Part shown: positions 23,552 to 32,585 of the stretch, piece after piece
How the letters are laid out: each line of letters opens with the position of its first letter
Position numbering within the stretch: position 1 is the stretch's first letter
Origin: Anaerofustis sp.
Lineage (GTDB): Bacteria; Bacillota; Clostridia; Eubacteriales; Anaerofustaceae
Reading direction: 5' to 3'
Length of the DNA stretch: 32,585 nt
Assembly (NCBI RefSeq): GCF_019420015.1
Contig: NZ_JAHZIA010000059.1
Span: 1-32,585, forward strand
Notes under the pieces: generated by a model
The model's database searches: none
Told to the model about the DNA's origin: nothing
Seen by the model: only the letters and a program-made list of their open reading frames with translations
Made by a program: the position numbers and the translations under genes

Positions 23552-25932
23552 TATTTAAATATTTTCTCTGCATAAGAAACACTCGCCATTGCATCTTTCG
23601 CATAAAAATCGGCATTTATTGTCTTGGCATATTCCTCAGTCAATACTGCTCCCCCCACCATTATTTTGCAGTTTGCGACTTTTTTTCTAAGCTGTAATAT
23701 AGTCTTTTCCATATTTACGACAGTCGTTGTCATTAGGGCGCTTAGCCCCACCAGCTTTACATTTTCCTTAATGGCCCTATCCACAATCAAATCTGGACTT
23801 ACATCTTTACCCAAATCTATAACGTCATATCCGTAATTTTCAAGTAAAACTTTCACTATATTTTTCCCGATATCATGTATATCACCCTTTACAGTCGCAA
23901 TTATGATTTTACCTTTTTTTTCTTGCTCACACCCAGTATTAACAAGATGGGTTTTGATTTCTTCAAATGCGGCTTTTGCCGCTTCTGCACTCATTAAAAG
24001 TCCGGGCAAAAATACATTTCCCTCCTCAAAACCTTTCCCCACAACATCAAGGGCAGGAATCAAAGTATCATTTATAATATTTATTGGCTCATTCTTCTTA
24101 AGTTCTTCGATAACGGCTTCTCTGGAAGCATCTTTCATCCCCTTTATAATACAGTTTCTTAAGGAATTTACTTTATCGGTTACAATTTTTTTTACTTCTT
24201 CTTTTTCCTTTGAAAAATTTTCTATATACTTCGTACACTGAAAATCCATATTTGCGAGGGTTTTAAAAGATATATAACTTTTCATCATATCTTCACTGTT
24301 CGGATTAATAATCGCACAGTTAAGTCCTCTGTCCAGAGCCATGGTAAAAAATACCGAGTTTATAATGCCTCTGTTAGGCAAACCGAAAGATATGTTTGAA
24401 ACACCCAAGACGCTTTTCATCTTAAGCTCGTTTTTTATTTTGGATAAGGTATCAAGTGTTACCGACGGAGAAGAGGTGTCAGCGCTTACCGTCATTGCCA
24501 AAGCATCAATTATTATATCTTTTCTTTCTATTCCATACTTTTTGGCTTCTGCGATTATCTTTTTTGCAACATTTATTCTTTCTTCACTATTCTGAGGAAT
24601 GCCGTTTTCATCCAAACATAAAGCTACTATAACTCCTCCGTACTTTTTAACCAAAGGAAATACTGAGTCCATTACTTCCTTTTTACCGTTAACCGAGTTT
24701 ACCAGGGCTTTGCCGTTATACAATCTCAAAGCTCTCTCCATTGCTTTAGGATTTGAAGTATCAATCTGAAGCGGAACATCCACACAAAACTGAAGTTCTT
24801 TTACAACTCTCTCCAGCATCTCAACTTCATCCCCTTCGGCAAGCCCGACATTAACATCCAAAATATGAGCCCCTGCATCTACCTGATTTATAGCTTCATT
24901 TAAAATATATTCCATGTCATTTTCAATCAAAGCCTGTTTAAATCTTTTTTTACCAGTAGGATTTATTCTCTCTCCTATAATCAAAGGTTCTTTATCTATA
25001 TAAACACATTTACTGAAAGAAGAAACCATGGTTAAATCTTTTTTTTGTATTTCAACTTGATTTACATCTTTACAAACACAAACAACTTCTTTTATATGAT
25101 CTGGAGTAGTACCGCAGCATCCTCCTAAAATACTCACTCCCATTTCGGCCATTTCTTTCATCTCATGAGCAAACTCTCTGCTGTCTATATCGTATACGGT
25201 CTTTCCGTTTTCACTTCTCGGAAGTCCCGCATTTGGATTTACCATCAAAGGAGTAGAAGATATTTTTAACATTTCAGAAATAAACTCCTTCAACTGAACA
25301 GGTCCCAAACCACAGTTCAGACCAATAACATCCACTTTAAGCCCTTCCAAAAGTGAAATCACTGCACTGACATCCCCGCCTGTAAGCAACTTACCGTCTT
25401 CACCGAAAGTCATTGAAACAAACACCGGCAAAGACGAATTCTCCTTTGCAGCCAGAATTGCCGCCTTGGCTTCATAACCGTCGGACATTGTCTCTATCAA
25501 AATCATATCGGGATTTTCTTTCATTCCCTCGAGAATAACTTCTTTATAAAGCTCATAAGCATCTTCAAAATCAAGATCACCGAGAGGTTTTAACAGTTTT
25601 CCGGTAGGTCCCAAATCCAAAGCTACATAACCTTTCTTGCCACTTTCCTTTATCGCTTCTTTGGCATTCCTTACGCCCGCTGTGACAATATTCGAAACAC
25701 TGTATTTTCCGTTCTTTTCAAATTTTAAGGCATTGCATCCAAATGTATTTGACGTAATAATATCAGCTCCGCTTAAAATATATTCTTTATGAATTCTTTT
25801 TATTTCATCAGGATTGTCTATATTCCATTTTTCAGGCAATTCTCCGGCCTTTAAACCTCTTTCTTGAAGAAGAGTTCCGATTCCTCCGTCAAAAAATACT
25901 TTTCTTTTTTTTATAAGATCCAGTATATTCAT
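23551..25932 (-). CDS. metH: B12-dependent methionine synthase lacking the activation domain
   Basis: 793 residues against about 1230 in E. coli. Domains in order: homocysteine-binding barrel (1-290) with zinc ligands C207, C272 and C273 (GLNCGLG, GGCCGTTP); methyltetrahydrofolate-binding barrel (about 315-570, IGERINPTGKKRF); cobalamin cap (about 580-665) and B12-binding fold with GDIHDIGKNIV, H686 being the Co ligand. It transfers a methyl group from methyl-THF to homocysteine. The missing C-terminal reactivation domain is supplied by a separate gene at 27460-28059. It follows the MATE gene after 21 nt, with GGAAGGA upstream of the ATG. Confidence 0.97.
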   Translation of the reverse strand: MNILDLIKKRKVFFDGGIGTLLQERGLKAGELPEKWNIDNPDEIKRIHKEYILSGADIITSNTFGCNALKFEKNGKYSVSNIVTAGVRNAKEAIKESGKKGYVALDLGPTGKLLKPLGDLDFEDAYELYKEVILEGMKENPDMILIETMSDGYEAKAAILAAKENSSLPVFVSMTFGEDGKLLTGGDVSAVISLLEGLKVDVIGLNCGLGPVQLKEFISEMLKISSTPLMVNPNAGLPRSENGKTVYDIDSREFAHEMKEMAEMGVSILGGCCGTTPDHIKEVVCVCKDVNQVEIQKKDLTMVSSFSKCVYIDKEPLIIGERINPTGKKRFKQALIENDMEYILNEAINQVDAGAHILDVNVGLAEGDEVEMLERVVKELQFCVDVPLQIDTSNPKAMERALRLYNGKALVNSVNGKKEVMDSVFPLVKKYGGVIVALCLDENGIPQNSEERINVAKKIIAEAKKYGIERKDIIIDALAMTVSADTSSPSVTLDTLSKIKNELKMKSVLGVSNISFGLPNRGIINSVFFTMALDRGLNCAIINPNSEDMMKSYISFKTLANMDFQCTKYIENFSKEKEEVKKIVTDKVNSLRNCIIKGMKDASREAVIEELKKNEPINIINDTLIPALDVVGKGFEEGNVFLPGLLMSAEAAKAAFEEIKTHLVNTGCEQEKKGKIIIATVKGDIHDIGKNIVKVLLENYGYDVIDLGKDVSPDLIVDRAIKENVKLVGLSALMTTTVVNMEKTILQLRKKVANCKIMVGGAVLTEEYAKTINADFYAKDAMASVSYAEKIFK

Positions 25933-25953
25933 AATTTTTCCTTCCCATGTATA

Positions 25954-27324
25954 TTAAACTACCTGTCTGTTTTCCCACCTTGGCGTTTTATACCTTATAA
26001 CAAAACATACAGCTCTTATTACCCAGTCCATAACCATTGCCATCCATACACCAAAAACACCAAACCCCAAATATTTTCCCAAAACATAACTGAATATTAT
26101 TCTGCATATCCACATTGAGGTTATTGAAGTTATCATACAGTATCTAACATCTCCGGCAGCACGAAGAGTCGCCGGCAAAGTAAAAGCAACAGGCCATACG
26201 ACAATGGCACAACAACCATGAAACAACAAAATTTTCACGGCTTCTTCCGCCGTAACGGCAGACAACCCGTAAGCTTTCATAATAATCGGCAACATAAAAA
26301 ATATTACCATCACAAAAGCAAAAATACATACATAAGTAATCTTCAACAGTTTAAATGTATAATATCTCGCCTGCTTATATTCTCCGGCCCCCACACATCG
26401 TGAGATTACAGTGGTAACAGCCAATGAAACCGCCATACCCGAAAGTATTTGAAAAGATGCCACAACGTTTGCCACTGCATTTGCAGCAATGGCATAAGTA
26501 CCGAAAGTGGAAACCAAACTCAAAACTATTATTTTACCCAATTGAAACATACTGTTTTCGAGTCCGTTGGGAACACCTATATACAAAATATTTTTAATCA
26601 TGTCAAATCTGGGTTTATATTTAAATGTCTTTTTTATGTATATGGTATTTCTTTTATTTAAAAGTAAAAACACTATAACAAGAGCTGCGACTATTCTTGA
26701 AACCAATGTCGGTATTGCAACTCCTGCCGTACCAAAATGAAAGATATAAATCAAAACCGCATTTCCGACTACGTTTATCAAATTCATAAGTATGGAAACT
26801 TTCATGGAAACTTTGGAATTCCCCATTGATCTGAAAATCGCCGCACCGGCATTGTAAAGAGCGATAAACGGAATCGAAGCGCTTACAATCATCAAATAGG
26901 TATTCGCATGGTTCATTACATCCGCATCTATACTACCGAATACGGTAGTTAAAATAAAATTCTTTAAAATATAAACTATTATCATAACGAATAAAGCCAA
27001 AAGTGTAATAAACCAAAGTAACTGCGTAGAAGATTCGCATGCATTGTCTCTGTCTCGTTTTCCAAGATACTGCCCCGCCACAACAGCACCTCCCGTTGCA
27101 AGAGCCGCAAAGATATTTATAAGCAAAAGCATCAAACTGTCCACCAAAGACACACCGGAAACGGCAGCTTCCCCGACACTAGCTATCATTATGGAATCCG
27201 CCATCCCAACAAGAATCGCAAGAAACTGCTCAACAATCAAAGGTAAAATAAGAATCCATAAAGCTTTGTTTGAAAACAGATAATCTTTTACTTCTTCGGA
27301 CTTAACTTTCTTTAAAATACTCAT
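25954..27324 (-). CDS. MATE family efflux transporter
   Basis: 456 residues, about 12 transmembrane segments in two related halves. The N-terminus LWILILPLIVEQFLAILVGMADSIMIASVGEAAVSGVSLVDS is typical of the DinF/NorM-like MATE superfamily, with CRCVGAGEY in the second half. MATE proteins export cationic drugs or metabolites using H+ or Na+. AGGGG precedes the ATG. A 135-nt gap separates it from the activation gene upstream, with a weak possible promoter near the end of that gene. It is close enough to metH (21 nt) to be cotranscribed with it. Confidence 0.92.
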   Translation of the reverse strand: MSILKKVKSEEVKDYLFSNKALWILILPLIVEQFLAILVGMADSIMIASVGEAAVSGVSLVDSLMLLLINIFAALATGGAVVAGQYLGKRDRDNACESSTQLLWFITLLALFVMIIVYILKNFILTTVFGSIDADVMNHANTYLMIVSASIPFIALYNAGAAIFRSMGNSKVSMKVSILMNLINVVGNAVLIYIFHFGTAGVAIPTLVSRIVAALVIVFLLLNKRNTIYIKKTFKYKPRFDMIKNILYIGVPNGLENSMFQLGKIIVLSLVSTFGTYAIAANAVANVVASFQILSGMAVSLAVTTVISRCVGAGEYKQARYYTFKLLKITYVCIFAFVMVIFFMLPIIMKAYGLSAVTAEEAVKILLFHGCCAIVVWPVAFTLPATLRAAGDVRYCMITSITSMWICRIIFSYVLGKYLGFGVFGVWMAMVMDWVIRAVCFVIRYKTPRWENRQVV

Positions 27325-27459
27325 TATAAAACCCCTATAAAAATAATTATTTAAATGAAAAATACATATGAAAATAATAAAATTAAAAATTTTGTAAAAA
27401 ATTCAGATAATTTCAAGTAAATAATATTATACATCCACAGGTCAAATTGTTAAATAGTT

Positions 27460-28059
27460 TTATTTATAATCGCAAACGTTTTTATCAACTTTACTTAGCC
27501 CAATAAAAGCCGTAACCGTTTTTGACGGTGCCATAATCAGATTATCCGTTAAAGTAGCCCCTATTTTTCTGGGTAAATCAAGAAGGCGAAATATGTCTTT
27601 TTGATACTCCAATGATAAATCTCCGTATCCGGGAGAAAACCTTGGACGAAGAAATAACCCTTCTTCTCCAAATTCTTCTTTTAGAATTTCCTCTTTTTCA
27701 TCTATATAATCTTCAAGCATACTCGCCGCACTTGCCTGCAACACAACAGCCTTGCTTGAAGATATTTTTGAATACTTTTGAAGCAGAATATCTACTCTGG
27801 GACCGAGGGTTGCGGCAAATATAACAACCTTACTGCATTCGCTCAAATTTCTTTTAAGGACCTTGCTTTCAACTCTAAAAACACCCATATCAATAATACT
27901 ACCCTCCCCAAACATCAAATTAAATACTTTATACGTGTGATTCGGGCGGGCAGTTTTCAATAATAATTTTTCACATTCATCCAAAAGCATGAGAGTATTT
28001 TCATCTACATTCTCACTCTCATATCCAAGATATCTCAATGTTTCTTTTCTTGTAATCAT
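27460..28059 (-). CDS. Methionine synthase activation-domain protein
   Basis: 199 residues, a stand-alone version of the MetH activation domain. The tell-tale motif is RPRFSPGYGDLSLEYQKDIF (146-165), corresponding to the AdoMet-binding RxxxGY region, followed by KIGATLTDNLIMAPSKTVTAFIG. The N-terminal helices carry NEXXL-like LLDECEKLLLKTARP. It would use AdoMet and a reductant to remethylate inactive cob(II)alamin on MetH. GTAGGAG precedes the ATG, and the gene is 27 nt downstream of metF. I find no other reductant gene in the window. Confidence 0.92.
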   Translation of the reverse strand: MITRKETLRYLGYESENVDENTLMLLDECEKLLLKTARPNHTYKVFNLMFGEGSIIDMGVFRVESKVLKRNLSECSKVVIFAATLGPRVDILLQKYSKISSSKAVVLQASAASMLEDYIDEKEEILKEEFGEEGLFLRPRFSPGYGDLSLEYQKDIFRLLDLPRKIGATLTDNLIMAPSKTVTAFIGLSKVDKNVCDYK

Positions 28060-28086
28060 TACAAACTCCTACAATAAAGGCATAAA

Positions 28087-28950
28087 TTATAATATATTTG
28101 AAAGATTTCTCTTTATTCCTTCGGCAATCTCAGGCTTATTCATAGAATAAACATGAATCCCGTTAACTCCGTTTGCTATCAAATCTATAATTTGCTCTGT
28201 GGCATAAGCTATTCCTGCCTGCGCCATTGCAGGAGGGTTATCTCCGAATTTATCCACTATTGCCTTAAAACGAGTCGGAAGGTAAGTACCGGAAAGAGCG
28301 GTAATACGTTTTATTTGCTTTCCGTTCGTAACGGGCATTATCCCCGCAAACACAGGAACTGTAATACCTATCTCCCTTATTCTGTACAAGAAATTATAAA
28401 GTACATTGTTGTCAAAAAACATCTGGGTGGTCAAAAAATCCAACCCCGCATCGACTTTCTCTTTTAAAAAATATATATCTTCTTCTTTATGCTCACACTC
28501 AATATGTCCGTCAGGATAGCAAGCTCCGCCTATACAAAAGCCCCCCTCTTCCTTTATATCTCTAATAAGATCTATCGCATAATTATACTCAGACTTATTG
28601 GTAAGGGATTTATCTGAAGGGATATCTCCTCTGAGAGCCAAAACATTTTCTATGTTATTTTCTTTTAAAATTTTAAGCTGAGATTTTATATCGGCCTTGC
28701 TTGAGCATACACAAGTCAAATGAGCCAAAGTATTGACTCCGTACTTTTCCTGCAATCCTTTTGCTATATTTGCGGTATATTCGCTTGTACCACCTCCGGC
28801 ACCGTAAGTTATACTCATAAAATCAGGCTTTAATTTTGCTATTTCACCGGTAGCCTTTTCGACACTTTTATAATTACTCTCACTTTTGGGAGGAAACACT
28901 TCAAAAGACAATGTCGGTTTTTTATGTTTTATAATATCACTGATTCTCAT
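28087..28950 (-). CDS. metF: 5,10-methylenetetrahydrofolate reductase
   Basis: 287 residues from ATG 28950, preferred because AGAAGGA lies 5 nt upstream; a longer version from ATG 28968 would start only a few nt from the inferred transcription start. MetF barrel motifs: SFEVFPPKSE (15-24), ITYGAGGGTS (47-56), LALRGDIP, GGACYPDGH, TTQMFFDN and GIMPVTN. It is a flavoprotein that reduces methylene-THF to methyl-THF for MetH. It is the promoter-proximal gene of the cluster, with an extended -10 (TGG-TATAAT) at 28982-28990. No SAM or B12 riboswitch was seen upstream. Confidence 0.96.
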   Translation of the reverse strand: MRISDIIKHKKPTLSFEVFPPKSESNYKSVEKATGEIAKLKPDFMSITYGAGGGTSEYTANIAKGLQEKYGVNTLAHLTCVCSSKADIKSQLKILKENNIENVLALRGDIPSDKSLTNKSEYNYAIDLIRDIKEEGGFCIGGACYPDGHIECEHKEEDIYFLKEKVDAGLDFLTTQMFFDNNVLYNFLYRIREIGITVPVFAGIMPVTNGKQIKRITALSGTYLPTRFKAIVDKFGDNPPAMAQAGIAYATEQIIDLIANGVNGIHVYSMNKPEIAEGIKRNLSNIL

Positions 28951-28981
28951 ATACATCCTTCTTTCCATAGAAATTTTTAAA

Positions 28982-28990
28982 ATTATACCA
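28982..28990 (-). promoter_or_regulatory. Extended -10 promoter of metF
   Basis: On the minus strand TGG-TATAAT, with no clear -35. ACCATAA and TTATGGT repeats nearby (28988-28994 and 29029-29035) could form a loose 34-nt-loop hairpin, but its role is unclear. Confidence 0.45.
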
Positions 28991-29220
28991 TAAAAAATAA
29001 ACTTTGGGGATAATATTACAGTTATTCACTTATGGTAAAATTTAATATCTATATATAACAAAAAGCTATAATACATTATGATTTCTATTTTAACTCATAT
29101 AAATTTATACCATCATAAAACTAAAATAATATATTTATAAAAATCAGAAAAATATTAAATCTTAATATAATCTTTATATTCATGTCTGTTTTGTGTTAGA
29201 ATATCTTCATAGGAGGATTT

Positions 29221-29850
29221 ATGAATAATAAAGAAATTCAATTCAGAGAATTAAAAAAAGAAGATTTTCCGCAGGTGAAAGAATTATTGTATCAAACCTG
29301 GATAAAAAAAGATTACGGAGATGATAAGAGAGTTGCGGACAAAATGAGCATTATATTCATGTATGAGCTCTTGGTAAGACATTCATTTTCCAAAGTCGCA
29401 ATATACGAACATAGGGTTGTCGGAATAATACTCGGAAGAATCAATAAAGATTTTAATTTAAAAGAAAATTTAAATTATCTTGCAAAAATGTTATTCACCT
29501 CTTTATCTCTGATTTTAACTAATAACGGAAGAAAAGCAATAAAAGAAGGAAGCCAGGTAAATAAAGTAAATAACAAACTTCTGGATAAAGTAAAAGATAA
29601 AACCGACGGAGAGCTTGTACTGTTTGCAATGAATAAGCAAACAAAAGGAAAAGGTATCGGCAAAAAACTGTTAGGTTATTTTTATAAGTACATGGAAAAA
29701 GAAAAGGCAAACAATTTCTATTTGTTTACGGATACTTCATGTGATTACGAATTTTATGACTATAACGGATTCACCAGAGAGGAAGAAGAGAAAATATACT
29801 TTAAAAAAGAAGTGGAAACATATTACATATATACAAAAAACATAAAATAA
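29221..29850 (+). CDS. GNAT family N-acetyltransferase
   Basis: 209 residues. An N-terminal beta strand with FRELKKEDFPQVKELLYQTW and the acetyl-CoA-binding KQTKGKGIGKKLLGYFYKYM, followed by FYDYNGFTREEE, are typical GNAT motif A/B. A long basic insert (about 78-135) sits between the first strands and motif A. AGGAGG is 6 nt upstream of the ATG, and a weak promoter (TAGAAT at 29197-29202, preceded by TG) is nearby. Substrate unknown. It is a plus-strand singleton closed by the terminator at 29849-29874. Confidence 0.88.
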   Translation: MNNKEIQFRELKKEDFPQVKELLYQTWIKKDYGDDKRVADKMSIIFMYELLVRHSFSKVAIYEHRVVGIILGRINKDFNLKENLNYLAKMLFTSLSLILTNNGRKAIKEGSQVNKVNNKLLDKVKDKTDGELVLFAMNKQTKGKGIGKKLLGYFYKYMEKEKANNFYLFTDTSCDYEFYDYNGFTREEEEKIYFKKEVETYYIYTKNIK

Positions 29851-29876
29851 AAGGACTTATAAAAAAGTCCTTTTTT
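29849..29876 (+). terminator. Bidirectional rho-independent terminator
   Basis: AAAAGGACTT (29849-29858), 6-nt loop, AAGTCCTTTT (29865-29874), plus T run. It lies between the GNAT gene and the converging PHP gene. Confidence 0.8.
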
Positions 29877-30720
29877 ATATATCGAAGGATATAAATCCCT
29901 TTGCTTTATTCGAATACGTATAAAGTTTTCTTACTCCGCCCATCTTAAGCCTGCTTATACCCAAATTATATAATAAATCCAGCATTTCTATATTATGAGT
30001 ATCGGAAGACATGGTAAATTTAACTCCCTTTGCATTCGCCATTTTGATAATATCGTTGGACGGATACAAACTCCTTACTCCGTGTTTATAACCTCCGCCG
30101 GTATTAAGTTCAAGAACAATGTCTAACTCTTTTATTTTATCCAGAACATCTGAAACCAAATCTTTATACCACCTGCTGTTTTCATCAAAAAATATTCCGT
30201 CTATGTTATTCTTTTTTATAAGATCAATATGTCCCGCAACTTCAGGTTTTAACTCGCACAAGTTATTATAATAATTTTCATAATAATCAATTACAAAGCT
30301 TTTTGCATCATTGTTATAACTTCTTTCCAAAGACTTTCTGAATGTTGAACAAAGTTCATCTACGGGTTCTATTACCCCATCGGCATTAGTCACATGAACG
30401 GACCCCACAACATAATCAAATCTATCCCTTATATTTGATATATCACTCATCAGATAACCGTCTTTCCCGTACCGTTCGCTTTCAATTCCCGCAAAAATTT
30501 CAATCTTATCGGCATATTTATCTTTAAAAAAATGAATTTTATCAACGTATTCATCATATTTTTCCGGCTTTAGAGAATGATCTTCGTAATGATAAGTACA
30601 TACATGATCCGTTATTCCGAAATGAGTAAATCCTCTGTCTATGGCCGATAATATCAAAGCCTCCATTTCATCTTTACCGTCGCTTAAATTAGTGTGATTG
30701 TGAAGTGATACTTTAAACAT
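29875..30720 (-). CDS. PHP-domain phosphatase, histidinol-phosphatase (HisJ/HisK) family
   Basis: 281 residues. PHP metal motifs: SLHNHTNLSDGKD (5-17), FGITDHVCTYHYEDH (37-51), GIESE, VGSVHV, GHIDLI and SSDTHN near the C-terminus, giving the His/Asp/Glu set for a trinuclear metal site. Its length and motif order match HisJ-type histidinol phosphatases, which remove phosphate in histidine biosynthesis. No other his gene is in the window, so a broader phosphoesterase role is possible. A GGAGG site precedes the ATG. It is 9 nt after holA and probably in its operon. Confidence 0.9.
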   Translation of the reverse strand: MFKVSLHNHTNLSDGKDEMEALILSAIDRGFTHFGITDHVCTYHYEDHSLKPEKYDEYVDKIHFFKDKYADKIEIFAGIESERYGKDGYLMSDISNIRDRFDYVVGSVHVTNADGVIEPVDELCSTFRKSLERSYNNDAKSFVIDYYENYYNNLCELKPEVAGHIDLIKKNNIDGIFFDENSRWYKDLVSDVLDKIKELDIVLELNTGGGYKHGVRSLYPSNDIIKMANAKGVKFTMSSDTHNIEMLDLLYNLGISRLKMGGVRKLYTYSNKAKGFISFDI

Positions 30721-30729
30721 AAATTCCTC

Positions 30730-31740
30730 CTATCTGTTTGATATTTTTTCTATAAGAACAACTCCAGCATCCTTTGAAGATATCTGTCCTACTTTTATTT
30801 TATAATCCAAATCCAAACATAAATAAAGAGAATCGCAAATATCTTTAAATGAATATTTTCCTGCTCCTACATTTGCCATTTTGACTGCATAAGGATGCAA
30901 TGAGTAATCATTGACTATGTCTTTTTCGCTTTTACCGTTTTTTAAGTAAACTTTGCAAATATACATATTTTCAAAGTTCCTTATTATTACTGCCAGTATC
31001 TGCATAAAATTGACATTATTATACTCTAAATTGCTTAACAATCTAAAAGCATAATCCGAATTTTTATCTCTTAAAGCATCCGTAAGTTTAAATATTTCAT
31101 CTTTTATGTTAACGCTTATTATTTTTTTTATATCGTTTATGCCTATCTCTTTTTGCTCCATAGATGAAAGCTTTTCAATTTCACTTACAAAATATCCCAA
31201 ATCCACATCGCTGTTTTCAAGCAAATACCCGCTGGCTTCTATAAAATAACTTACGGCTTCTTTTGAGAGAATCATTCCACTGTCTTTTATCTTCTTTCTA
31301 ATCCAACCTTCAAGTTTGTATTCTTTAAATTTTTCAAAATCAACAATATCCCCATTCTTCTTTATCGACTTGTAAAGAGCGGTTCTCTTGTCCATACTTC
31401 CTTCAACCCAAACAACCATTACCGTGTCCGAAGGGATATTTTTTATGTAGTCACTAAGTTTTTTGCCGAATTCTTTGTTTCTTAAATAATCACCTTTCAA
31501 AAGCACAAGTCTGTGTTCATCCATCATCGGAAGAGTTTCACAAAGTTCCGTTACCTTGTTAATATCAATTTTTTTACCGTCAAACAAAGAATAATTAAAA
31601 TCTTCGTACTCTTTTTTTATAAGATTGTTTTTAAGACTGTCAAACATCATCTTTGCAATATAGTTTTCACCTACATTAAACAAATAAATATTTTTGAAAT
31701 TTTTCTTTTTTATATTTTCATTGAGTTTAATATAATCCAT
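30730..31740 (-). CDS. holA: DNA polymerase III delta subunit
   Basis: 336 residues from ATG 31740, chosen for GGGAG 6 nt upstream and because the family usually starts close to this point; a 13-residue N-terminal extension is unlikely. Order: weak AAA+-like N-terminal domain (LFNVGENYIAKMMFDSLKN, then LVLLKGDYLR and VMVVWVEG), a middle helical domain (about 140-210) and a C-terminal collar domain with NFMQILAVIIRNFENMYICK and HPYAVKMA. It is the sliding-clamp-loader subunit that opens the beta clamp. The gene is adjacent to comEC, the usual order in Firmicutes. Confidence 0.95.
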   Translation of the reverse strand: MDYIKLNENIKKKNFKNIYLFNVGENYIAKMMFDSLKNNLIKKEYEDFNYSLFDGKKIDINKVTELCETLPMMDEHRLVLLKGDYLRNKEFGKKLSDYIKNIPSDTVMVVWVEGSMDKRTALYKSIKKNGDIVDFEKFKEYKLEGWIRKKIKDSGMILSKEAVSYFIEASGYLLENSDVDLGYFVSEIEKLSSMEQKEIGINDIKKIISVNIKDEIFKLTDALRDKNSDYAFRLLSNLEYNNVNFMQILAVIIRNFENMYICKVYLKNGKSEKDIVNDYSLHPYAVKMANVGAGKYSFKDICDSLYLCLDLDYKIKVGQISSKDAGVVLIEKISNR

Positions 31741-31788
31741 AGACCTCTCCCATAGGGATATTGTAACATAAAAAATCAATAATTTATA

Positions 31789-32585
31789 TCAGCTTTTTTT
31801 CTTTTTAAAAAACTTAATATATCCTCCAAGTAAGAGAATAAACACATAATATGCAACTATAACAATTATATTCAAATCATCGATTTCCACTGTGGCAAAA
31901 GGCAAATCGGCAAGAAAAGAAACGATATTCCTTATAATTCCAAGAAGCAAATCAAGTAAATTAATAATTATTTTACCCACTATAAAATTTGAAAATATTC
32001 CGCCTATAATACCTATTATCATTATAGGAGCCACAAGAGGAACAATAACAAAATTACCTATCATGCTTATTAAAGAAACACTGCCGAAAGAGTTGATAAT
32101 AACGGGAATTGTAAATAAATAGGCACAAATACTCACCGAAAATATACTTACAATACTCCTTAGAATTTTATTATTCTCACTGAACCTATCCATTATTTTA
32201 AACTCAATTACGGGAGCCATCAGCAATATTCCCACAACCGCACTGAAAGAAAGGGTAAAACTAACATTGAACAGATTAAGTGGATTAAACAATAAAAGTA
32301 TTATCGCAATTATAAACAAGTGATTAAATACATCGTTGTCTCTTTCATGTTTTAAACTCAAAGTTTCGTTCATCAAACACAAAATCATAGCTCTCGTCGC
32401 AGAAACAGACATCCCCGCCAGCATAACATAAATAAAAAGCAACGGTGCAATAATAAAAACTCTATATTTTCTCTCAACAGCAAAAATGGAAAGAATACCG
32501 GCAATAAACCCATAAATCAAACCGACATGTAATCCCGTTTAACCTCACTCTCGGTACACATTATAAAGAAACTCTTTTATATAGA
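31789..32585 (-). pseudogene. comEC: ComEC/Rec2 DNA-uptake channel, 3' part; 5' part interrupted near the window edge
   Basis: The open part (31789-32538) encodes about 250 residues with several membrane spans, including GMSVSATRAMI and LFNVSFTLSFSAVVGI, typical of the ComEC competence domain. Just before the first usable start (TTG 32520) the same frame reads TGLHVGL (32538-32518), the ComEC hallmark. An in-frame TAA (32541-32539) sits directly before it. Further upstream another frame reads LYKRVSL, which fits the segment expected a few residues before that motif. This suggests a frameshift or small insertion, or a sequence error. Whole-gene judgement needs sequence beyond the window. Confidence 0.6.

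Noticed and set aside
28951..29220. SAM (S-box) or cobalamin riboswitch ahead of metF
   Set aside because: None of the conserved core sequences was seen, and the inferred leader before metF is too short.

Overview
The window looks like chromosome from a low-GC Gram-positive bacterium (Bacillota), most likely an anaerobe of the Clostridia/Tissierellia type. Supporting signs are very AT-rich spacers, strong AGGAGG-type ribosome binding sites, the rny-ymdB-spoVS gene order, a split B12-dependent methionine synthase with a separate activation protein, a DUF3048 lipoprotein, a YtrA-type GntR/ABC cassette and two MgtE proteins. The species cannot be named from this sequence. Most genes lie on the minus strand; seven (plus the tRNA) are on the plus strand. 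No insertion sequence, CRISPR array or rRNA was seen.

Layout. 1-54 is the 3' part of a tRNA-Tyr. 0.3-2.1 kb: an ArsB/NhaD-type permease followed by an unknown 155-aa protein. 2.1-5.6 kb: a TraX-like membrane protein, then the RNA-decay/sporulation operon rny-ymdB-spoVS. 5.6-6.3 kb is a gene-free AT-rich gap. 6.3-7.8 kb: DUF3048 lipoprotein and an MscL with an added zinc ribbon. 8.1-10.0 kb: GntR regulator, ABC ATPase and ABC permease with a clear promoter and palindromic operator. 10.2-12.1 kb: xpt, a 48-residue cysteine-rich protein and a PanE-like reductase. 12.2-13.3 kb: a LexA/CI-like self-cleaving-type repressor divergent from a small sigma-region-4-like protein, with three matching operators between them. 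13.3-17.8 kb: glnS, a DnaA-box-like cluster, a patatin lipase, a GNAT enzyme and a small unknown protein. 17.8-20.7 kb: two tandem mgtE paralogues preceded by a 31-codon leader ORF that can base-pair with the mgtE start. 20.9-23.3 kb: an alpha/beta hydrolase and gdhA. 23.6-29.0 kb: a methionine/one-carbon cluster (metF, MetH activation protein, MATE exporter, metH). 29.2-32.6 kb: GNAT, PHP phosphatase, holA and the 3' part of a comEC that appears interrupted near the window edge.

How the genes fit together. RNase Y and YmdB are a known RNA-turnover pair. MetF supplies methyl-tetrahydrofolate to MetH, and the separate activation protein would reductively remethylate its cobalamin. HolA and ComEC are ordinary neighbours in this phylum.

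The parts that most deserve follow-up are the mgtE leader ORF with its hairpin (20553-20731) and the stand-alone repressor/sigma-like switch (12170-13278). Next come the DnaA-box cluster away from any dnaA gene (15251-15343) and the interrupted comEC (32539-32585).
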